NCBI RefSeq assembly: GCF_009709555.1
Contig: NZ_WJBG01000145.1
Span: 1 to 35,681, forward strand
Origin: Streptomyces blattellae
GTDB lineage: Bacteria; Actinomycetota; Actinomycetes; Streptomycetales; Streptomycetaceae
Reading direction: 5' to 3'
DNA length: 35,681 bases
Position numbers and translations under genes: made by a program. Below are positions 31,778-35,681 of the stretch, in pieces (position 1 is the first letter of the stretch; every line of letters starts with the position of its first letter). The notes under the pieces are model-generated. The model was not told the origin of the DNA. It did no database searches and was given only the letters and a program-made list of their open reading frames with translations.

Positions 31778-32176
31778 ATGCATGCGATCACGATTCCCGA
31801 ACCTGGTGGGCCCGAGGCGCTGGTGTGGAACGAGGTCCCCGATCCGGTGCCCGGCGAGGGCGAGGTGCTGGTCGAGGTGGCGGCCGGCGCCGTCAACCGG
31901 GCCGACATCCTGCAACGCCAGGGCTTCTACAACCCGCCGCCCGGCGCATCCCCCTATCCCGGCCTCGAATGCTCCGGACGGATCGCCGCGCTCGGGCCCG
32001 GGGTCTCCGGCTGGGTGGTCGGTGACGAGGTGTGCGCGCTGCTCGCGGGCGGCGGTTACGCCGAGAAGGTCGCCGTCCCGGCCGGCCAGCTGCTGCCCCT
32101 GCCGCAGGGCCTCGACGTCGAGCAGGCCGCCGCGCTGCCCGAGGTGACCTGCACGGTCTGGTCGAAGAGCATGTGA
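31778..32176 (+). pseudogene. NADPH:quinone oxidoreductase, 5' part cut by an integrated element
   Basis: The frame encodes 132 residues of a zinc-independent medium-chain quinone oxidoreductase: MHAITIPEPGGPEALVWNEV, VNRADILQRQGFYNPPPGAS, YPGLECSGRI and the conserved end LPEVTCTVWS. Family members are about 320 residues, and the nucleotide-binding fold should follow immediately after VWS. Instead the frame reads KSM and stops (TGA 32174-32176) in sequence of the integrated element. TAGCGT (31765-31770) lies seven bases before the ATG, a leaderless promoter. The rest of the gene is presumably at the other end of the element outside the window. Confidence 0.88.
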
Positions 32177-32186
32177 AGATGCCCCC
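32150..32186 (+). other. Predicted attL, left junction of the integrated element
   Basis: Host reading frame similarity ends at TGGTCG (about 32159-32164) and the serine integrase starts at 32187. The crossover core therefore lies within or close to GCACGGTCTGGTCGAA. The position within a few bases is inferred, as attR is not in the window. Confidence 0.65.
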
Positions 32187-33944
32187 ATGACACCGAACAC
32201 CTTGAATCAGTACGTGGCCGACTCGGCCGCCAACGACCAGCCCCGCGCCGTTCTCTACGCCCGTCAGTCGAAGCTGAACGAGGACGGCAGCGACGCAAGC
32301 CCCGTCATGCAGTGGGAGGCAGGCGAAGCGCTGTGCGCCGCCCGTGGCTACCGCGTCGTACACCGGTTCAAGGACGTAGGTAAGTCCGGTTGGGACCCCA
32401 GCACGCAGCGCGAGGGGTTCGAGGAAATGATGAGCTGGGTTCGTCAGGGTAAGTGCGATGTGGTCGTGATCTTCACGCTGTCCCGGCTTACCCGCATGGG
32501 TGCGCAAGAGGCGTTCGCCATCGAGAAGGAGATGCGGGACCACGGCGTCTCGCTCGTCAGCGTCCGGGAACCGTACCTCGACACGAGCGACCCCATCGGT
32601 GCCGGAATCTTCGCGATCATCGCCGGCCTCGCGAAGCAGGAATCTGACACCAAGTCGGCGTTCATCAGCAACACGAAGGAGCTTGCTCGCAAGGCAGGCG
32701 GCCACGTGTCCGGTACCGCGCCGTTCTGGGGGACGAACGAAAAGGCATTCACCGAGGACGGCGTGAAGTACGTCAAGATCGTGCCGACCGAGGAGGGCCG
32801 ACAGACGGTCCTACTCATGCGGGACATGGCGGAGAAAGAGCGGCTGACTCCGGGCGAGATCGCCGAGAAGCTGACCGACAACCCCCACACCCCGCCGCCC
32901 GGCTGGAGAACTGAGCAAGGAATGGCGCGCGTGGACGCTCGGCGTAAGCGGGGAACCTACAAGGCGTTCCCCGACAAGCCGAGATGGACCCCGCAAGCCG
33001 TTCTGCGGACGCTTCGTGACCCGCGCATCGCTGGCATGGCTGCCAACCGCATTGGCTCCGACAAGTGGGAGATCCGGCGGAACGCCGACGGCGACCCGAT
33101 CAACGTTCACGAGCCGATCATGACCCCCGCTGAGTGGTACGTCCTTCAGATCGCGATCTCTACCGAGGGGAAGCACCGGCGCGAGTATCACGGCGGTACC
33201 TATCTGCTGACCGGCTGGCCGTTCCTGTACTCGTACTGTGGCGCGACGATGAGCACCACGATTACGAAGGGCGTACCGCGCTACCGGAGTAACCGGGAAG
33301 TCAGCGCAGCGCGTCAGATGGGCAAGCAGCGGGTCAGTATCCAGGTTGAGGCGACAGACGAGTACGTAGCGCAGCGGGTATGGGCTCGCGTCATCAATGC
33401 CGACCCCCAGGACGACGAAGACGCAACGCTGTTGGCTGCCGCTGCGCAGCGTTTCGCACGCCAGCAGGACACAGCGGGTATCGCTATCGAGTGCCACGAA
33501 CTTGAGGCGCAGATCAAGCACACCCAAGAGAGCCTGCGACAGATCTACGCCGACCGTAAGGCGGGGCTCTACAAGGGGGCCGTGGGTCACGCCGCATTCA
33601 CCGACGCTGTGCGGTCCATGCAGCTAACTGAAGAGACGTGCACGGCGCGACTGCGGAAGCTGCGCGAGGAACAGACCAACTCTGTGCGTCTGCCCATTGA
33701 CAACTGGATTGAAGACGCCGGGACAGACCCAATCGGCCCCGGTACGCCGTGGTCCAAGTGGACGATGGCCCAACGGCGCGACTTCCTCAAGCTTTGGGTG
33801 GATCACGTGGAAGTTCGCCCCGGCACCCCTGGGCGTAAAGAAGTCGTCGTTTCGGAACGTGTCGAGATCCATTGGGCACGCCCGCTCACCGAAGAGACGG
33901 AAGGCGAAGAGGACTTCGAAGACTTGCCCGAGGAAGCCGCGTAA
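32187..33944 (+). CDS. int: Large serine recombinase (integrase), phiBT1-like
   Basis: A 585-residue serine integrase. The catalytic domain is at residues 20-165: nucleophile Ser28 in YARQSKLNEDGSD, then FKDVGKSGWDPSTQREGFEE, IFTLSRLTRMGAQEA and IIAGLAKQESD. Residues 170-320 are the recombinase domain (WTPQAVLRTLRDPRIAGMAA). The zinc-ribbon part (about 340-400) keeps only Cys351 in FLYSYCG and lacks the other expected cysteines. A coiled coil follows at about 430-495. The layout and phrases such as DVG(K/R)SGWDP resemble phiBT1 integrase. It starts at ATG 32187, directly beside attL, with only a weak ribosome-binding site. Confidence 0.93.
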   Translation: MTPNTLNQYVADSAANDQPRAVLYARQSKLNEDGSDASPVMQWEAGEALCAARGYRVVHRFKDVGKSGWDPSTQREGFEEMMSWVRQGKCDVVVIFTLSRLTRMGAQEAFAIEKEMRDHGVSLVSVREPYLDTSDPIGAGIFAIIAGLAKQESDTKSAFISNTKELARKAGGHVSGTAPFWGTNEKAFTEDGVKYVKIVPTEEGRQTVLLMRDMAEKERLTPGEIAEKLTDNPHTPPPGWRTEQGMARVDARRKRGTYKAFPDKPRWTPQAVLRTLRDPRIAGMAANRIGSDKWEIRRNADGDPINVHEPIMTPAEWYVLQIAISTEGKHRREYHGGTYLLTGWPFLYSYCGATMSTTITKGVPRYRSNREVSAARQMGKQRVSIQVEATDEYVAQRVWARVINADPQDDEDATLLAAAAQRFARQQDTAGIAIECHELEAQIKHTQESLRQIYADRKAGLYKGAVGHAAFTDAVRSMQLTEETCTARLRKLREEQTNSVRLPIDNWIEDAGTDPIGPGTPWSKWTMAQRRDFLKLWVDHVEVRPGTPGRKEVVVSERVEIHWARPLTEETEGEEDFEDLPEEAA

Positions 33945-33963
33945 GCCCCTCTGAGCCCCTTTC

Positions 33964-33999
33964 ACGGCCCGCTACTGGAAACCCCCGGTGGCGGGCCGT
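33964..33999. terminator. Hairpin after the integrase
   Basis: ACGGCCCGCTAC (33964-33975) pairs with GTGGCGGGCCGT (33988-33999) in a 12-bp stem with one T-G pair and a 12-base loop. It lies between the integrase and the convergent small gene. Confidence 0.8.
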
Positions 34000-34019
34000 T
34001 CGGCGTTTCTATGGGCCTG

Positions 34020-34265
34020 CTACGGCTTCCCATCCGTATCTCTCTCGGTAAGCAGTTCGATGATGCGCGCAGTATCGGCCTGAACCTCATTCCCGGACGG
34101 TCGTTCAGGAGCGCTGCACTCTGGAACCACGGTTCCCGCTTCCATTTCTTCCCGCATGGCGTCAATGGCATTGAGTACGGCGGCAGTGTTCATCGCATCG
34201 GCGGCAGCGAGACGGGCAAGGCTATTTTCTAGCCTGTCGAATGATCGATCTAGTGAGTCCGGCAT
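34020..34265 (-). CDS. Small hypothetical protein convergent with the integrase
   Basis: An 81-residue acidic helical protein (MPDSLDRSFDRLENSLARLA, then NTAAVLNAIDAMREEMEAGT) with no domain I recognise. The frame extends to 34418, but the ATG at 34265 is preceded by AGGGAG at a suitable distance. It is transcribed toward the integrase with a shared terminator between them. Its place could suit a regulator or a directionality factor, but nothing in the sequence shows that. Confidence 0.6.
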   Translation of the reverse strand: MPDSLDRSFDRLENSLARLAAADAMNTAAVLNAIDAMREEMEAGTVVPECSAPERPSGNEVQADTARIIELLTERDTDGKP

Positions 34266-34480
34266 TTGCGCGCTCCCTGCGTGCTGGCGGGGTGTTCCCG
34301 CTCTCAGCGGACAGCGTAGGGCCAGGAAGCCACAGAACGGCCCCACAGGGCGCCGTACAGGCGTTGATCGGCACCCGGTTCCAACGTCCGCGAGAAAGGC
34401 CGTTAGGCGACCACCCATGGCTTCGAGTCGAAACGGTCGCGCAGCGCTGACGTGTCGGCGGAGCGAGTCGACATCAAATT

Positions 34481-34510
34481 TGTGATTCAGGTCACTTAGG
34501 TAGACCTAAG
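34481..34510. promoter_or_regulatory. CRP-like dyad and overlapping palindrome
   Basis: TGTGATTCAGGTCACT (34481-34496) fits TGTGA-N6-TCACA except its last base. It overlaps CTTAGGT-AG-ACCTAAG (34495-34510), a perfect 7-bp dyad. The two could be competing operators. Confidence 0.5.
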
Positions 34511-34523
34511 CGGATGTGTGAGC

Positions 34524-34544
34524 TATCCACAAGGGTTGTGGATA
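34524..34544. promoter_or_regulatory. Opposed pair of DnaA-like boxes
   Basis: TATCCACAA (34524-34532) and its exact reverse complement TTGTGGATA (34536-34544) are separated by GGG. Each half contains a TATCCACA core one base from the TTATCCACA DnaA box. As RNA this could also form a hairpin. Confidence 0.5.
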
Positions 34545-34619
34545 ACGAGGTAGCGAGCCCACCAGGCCAATTGCACAGAGTAATCAAGATGGGCCCTGCT
34601 TTTACTTTCCGTTACCAGA

Positions 34620-34729
34620 GTGGTGACGAGTGACGAAATGATGAGTACTTCTGTTCCACCTATACATCATCTAAATAAGGCTCTATGGCGGTAAACCGGA
34701 AGTGACGGAATTTCGTCACTCGTCACCAC
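34620..34729. repeat. 20-bp perfect inverted repeat built from GTGACGA units
   Basis: The arm at 34620-34639 (GTGGTGACGAGTGACGAAAT) is the exact reverse complement of 34710-34729; 70 bases lie between. Each arm holds two tandem GTGACGA copies, and a fifth variant, GTGACGG, at 34702-34708 forms a second small palindrome with the right arm. This is typical of multi-copy binding sites of a repressor or replication initiator. Confidence 0.85.
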
Positions 34730-34802
34730 CGGCCCCCGTGCGCCGCTCCCGCTGTAAGAGCACGCACGCCCGCTTTCCGCTGTGGCGCCCAACTCAATTC
34801 AA

Positions 34803-34818
34803 TGTGATCTGCATCACA
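34803..34818. promoter_or_regulatory. CRP-like palindrome
   Basis: TGTGATCTGCATCACA is a perfect 6+4+6 dyad that fits TGTGA-N6-TCACA. The related site at 34481 is 322 bp upstream. Confidence 0.5.
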
Positions 34819-34891
34819 CTTAAATTCAGGACGTCCCAATACAGGCGTTTATGCCGGAATTCTGCGGAAGCCGTTGCACTCCAGAGCTAGT

Positions 34892-34920
34892 GAGGAATCG
34901 TTCTGGGATTCCGATTCCTC
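34892..34920. promoter_or_regulatory. 9-bp hairpin or operator
   Basis: GAGGAATCG and CGATTCCTC are perfect inverted copies around 11 bases. No T-run follows, so an operator is at least as likely as a terminator. Confidence 0.45.
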
Positions 34921-35064
34921 TGGCACGCGAAAAGCTTCTCTCAGGGGGCGCGTGTCAGACCGCCCGGCTCCGCTGACTCGGATAGGTACGTGCGCACTGA
35001 CGACTGTGCATGCCGATCAGCGGAGCTAGGCGCATTCCACAATCTTGGATGTTGAGGGGGACTG

Positions 35065-35238
35065 ATGATCCAGCCGGTAGACGTCGCCATAACCGTCATC
35101 GAACGTCGTTGCATCGTCCCTAGGGATCGCAGCGAGCGGGCCGAACTATTCGCCGCGCTGACCGTCATGCACCGTGCGCTTAACGCCACGCACCCCACCA
35201 CAACCGAGGAAATCCCGGATGCCCGACCTATTCGATGA
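35065..35238 (+). CDS. Small phage-type hypothetical protein
   Basis: A 57-residue protein starting MIQPVDVAITVIERRCIVPR at an ATG preceded by GAGGGGG. It contains no domain I recognise. Its end overlaps the start of the next gene by 20 bp in another frame, the dense packing usual in phage early regions. Too short for function to be read. Confidence 0.6.
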   Translation: MIQPVDVAITVIERRCIVPRDRSERAELFAALTVMHRALNATHPTTTEEIPDARPIR

Positions 35239-35485
35239 GCTACTGACCCACTGCATTGCCGAGAACGAGCGACTGCGCGCCGAGTACACAGCGAAGCTAG
35301 AACGCACCGAGGAACGGTATTCCTCAATGGAGAATGCCGTATTCGCTGAAGCAGAGATGAACGACCGGCTAGGCCAGCAGTCACGCACGCCAGCGAAGAT
35401 GCGCCGACTCGCCATGATGCGCGATGAGTTGAACGGGCTATGGGCTGAACTCGCGAAGCCTGCTCCTGACTTCTCGCTGATGTAG
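35219..35485 (+). CDS. Small coiled-coil phage-type protein
   Basis: An 88-residue protein (MPDLFDELLTHCIAENERLR) that is almost wholly helical, with coiled-coil character over residues 10-50, ending KPAPDFSLM. I use the ATG at 35219 because GAGGA lies about nine bases before it; a start 15 codons earlier falls in the preceding gene. Function unknown. Confidence 0.65.
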   Translation: MPDLFDELLTHCIAENERLRAEYTAKLERTEERYSSMENAVFAEAEMNDRLGQQSRTPAKMRRLAMMRDELNGLWAELAKPAPDFSLM

Positions 35486-35534
35486 GCCACCTACTCAAGT
35501 AGCAGGTGCGCCCCCTATTCGAGAGGTGGCACCC

Positions 35535-35627
35535 GTGCCTTACAGCCTGTGCCCTCGCTGCAAGAAGCTGCACGAGCTAGGCGCCAAATGCCCGTGCGCT
35601 GCTGCCCGCGCTAAGCAGCAGGGCTGA
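35535..35627 (+). CDS. Short cysteine-rich (zinc-knuckle-like) protein
   Basis: A 30-residue reading frame, VPYSLCPRCKKLHELGAKCP followed by CAAARAKQQG, with GAGAGG eight bases before the GTG. The CPRC and CPC cysteines could bind one zinc ion. Such tiny proteins, and HNH nuclease N-termini of similar make-up, occur near the start of phage late regions. It may also be the start of a longer gene cut by a frameshift. Confidence 0.45.
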   Translation: MPYSLCPRCKKLHELGAKCPCAAARAKQQG

Positions 35628-35662
35628 CGCAAGGTCGAATTTCTCAGCAAAGTCGCAGGTCG

Positions 35663-35681
35663 GTGGGTACGCCGAAGAGGT
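35663..35681 (+). CDS. Possible partial gene at the window end
   Basis: GTG at 35663 opens a frame reading VGTPKR to the edge. A PKR segment near the start is common in small terminase subunits, but six residues are not enough to identify it and no clear ribosome-binding site is present. Confidence 0.2.

Larger units (their letters stand above)
34266..35064. other. Non-coding control region of the integrated element
   Basis: About 800 bases without a convincing gene, with noticeably lower GC than the chromosome. Short open frames (for example 34156-34485 and 34702-34890) have no ribosome-binding site or phage-like content. From 34481 to 34920 it holds two CRP-like dyads, an overlapping palindrome, paired DnaA-like boxes, a 20-bp inverted repeat with GTGACGA copies and a 9-bp hairpin, listed separately. 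It is probably the early promoter, operator or replication region. Confidence 0.65.
32161..35681 (+). mobile_element. Left arm of an integrated prophage or similar element
   Basis: From the interrupted quinone oxidoreductase to the end of the window the sequence is visibly less GC-rich than the flanking chromosome and carries a large serine integrase next to the junction, several short genes of phage-like size and spacing, and an AT-richer control region. No conjugation or structural phage gene is visible, so prophage and integrative plasmid are both possible; the short genes favour a phage. Confidence 0.8.

Noticed and set aside
31583..32200. A 205-residue minus-strand gene with an ABC-like segment
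   Set aside because: It joins antisense of the quinone oxidoreductase to a frameshifted fragment; the ABC similarity continues in another frame, so it is a pseudogene.
34702..34890. A 62-codon gene in the control region
   Set aside because: Its start lies inside the inverted repeat and no ribosome-binding site is seen.
34860..34920. tRNA gene at the element's left arm
   Set aside because: Only one 9-bp stem is present; no cloverleaf or anticodon arm can be drawn, and serine integrases do not need a tRNA target.
34941..35573. A 210-codon minus-strand frame in the element
   Set aside because: No ribosome-binding site and low-complexity Ser/Arg content; the plus-strand small genes with good ribosome-binding sites explain the region better.

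Overview
The window is high-GC actinobacterial DNA, almost certainly a Streptomyces chromosome. The signs are the strong G/C third-position bias, many GTG starts, leaderless promoters, a complete phenylacetyl-CoA epoxidase operon, Streptomyces-type intergenic repeats, and a perfect 14-bp parS palindrome that suggests a location within reach of oriC. All gene calls come from reading the sequence; no database search was run.

Layout. (1) 1-5106 is a nested mobile-element scar. A recombinase-in-trio (RIT) element (three overlapping tyrosine recombinases between 38-bp inverted repeats) sits inside an IS5-type transposase, whose 3' part survives; next to it lies an IS-associated coiled-coil gene and the first half of an MFS transporter that stops abruptly. 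(2) 5140-8135 is a stress and regulator block: an ArsR-like regulator, a HigB/HigA-type toxin-antitoxin pair, and an azoreductase divergent from a single-cysteine HxlR/YodB-like regulator. (3) 8284-12525 holds a DUF2252 protein, a J-domain-like protein, a rhodanese and an acyl-CoA dehydrogenase with a KstR-like operator. (4) 12916-24061 is the phenylacetate region: paaABCDE on the minus strand, paaN divergent from paaH-tetR, and between them an unrelated overlapping trio DUF5819-HTTM-TrmH. (5) 24061-28033 is an Lrp/AsnC regulator divergent from a 2-oxoacid dehydrogenase operon (E1 alpha, E1 beta, E2; probably branched-chain Bkd). (6) 28106-31475 is an overlapping mobA-like/moeA/potassium-channel operon with parS across the last junction. 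(7) From 31778 a quinone oxidoreductase gene is cut after about 129 codons by an integrated element carrying a phiBT1-like large serine integrase; its left arm runs off the window with small phage-like genes and a structured non-coding control region.

How the genes fit together. The TetR gene after paaH is probably the PaaR repressor: the palindrome ACCGA-N4-TCGGT occurs in three promoters, before paaA, between paaN and paaH, and before the E1 alpha gene. This joins aerobic phenylacetate breakdown (epoxidation, ring opening, beta-oxidation) and the 2-oxoacid dehydrogenase operon in one candidate regulon. DnaA-box sequences sit in several intergenic gaps, which together with parS fits a near-oriC position.

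Most notable for follow-up: the three-promoter PaaR palindrome set; parS overlapping a start/stop junction; the DUF5819-HTTM pair, which looks like the SdpA-SdpB pair of Bacillus; the element's control region with GTGACGA repeats, a 20-bp inverted repeat and paired DnaA-like boxes; and the loss of zinc-ribbon cysteines in the serine integrase.
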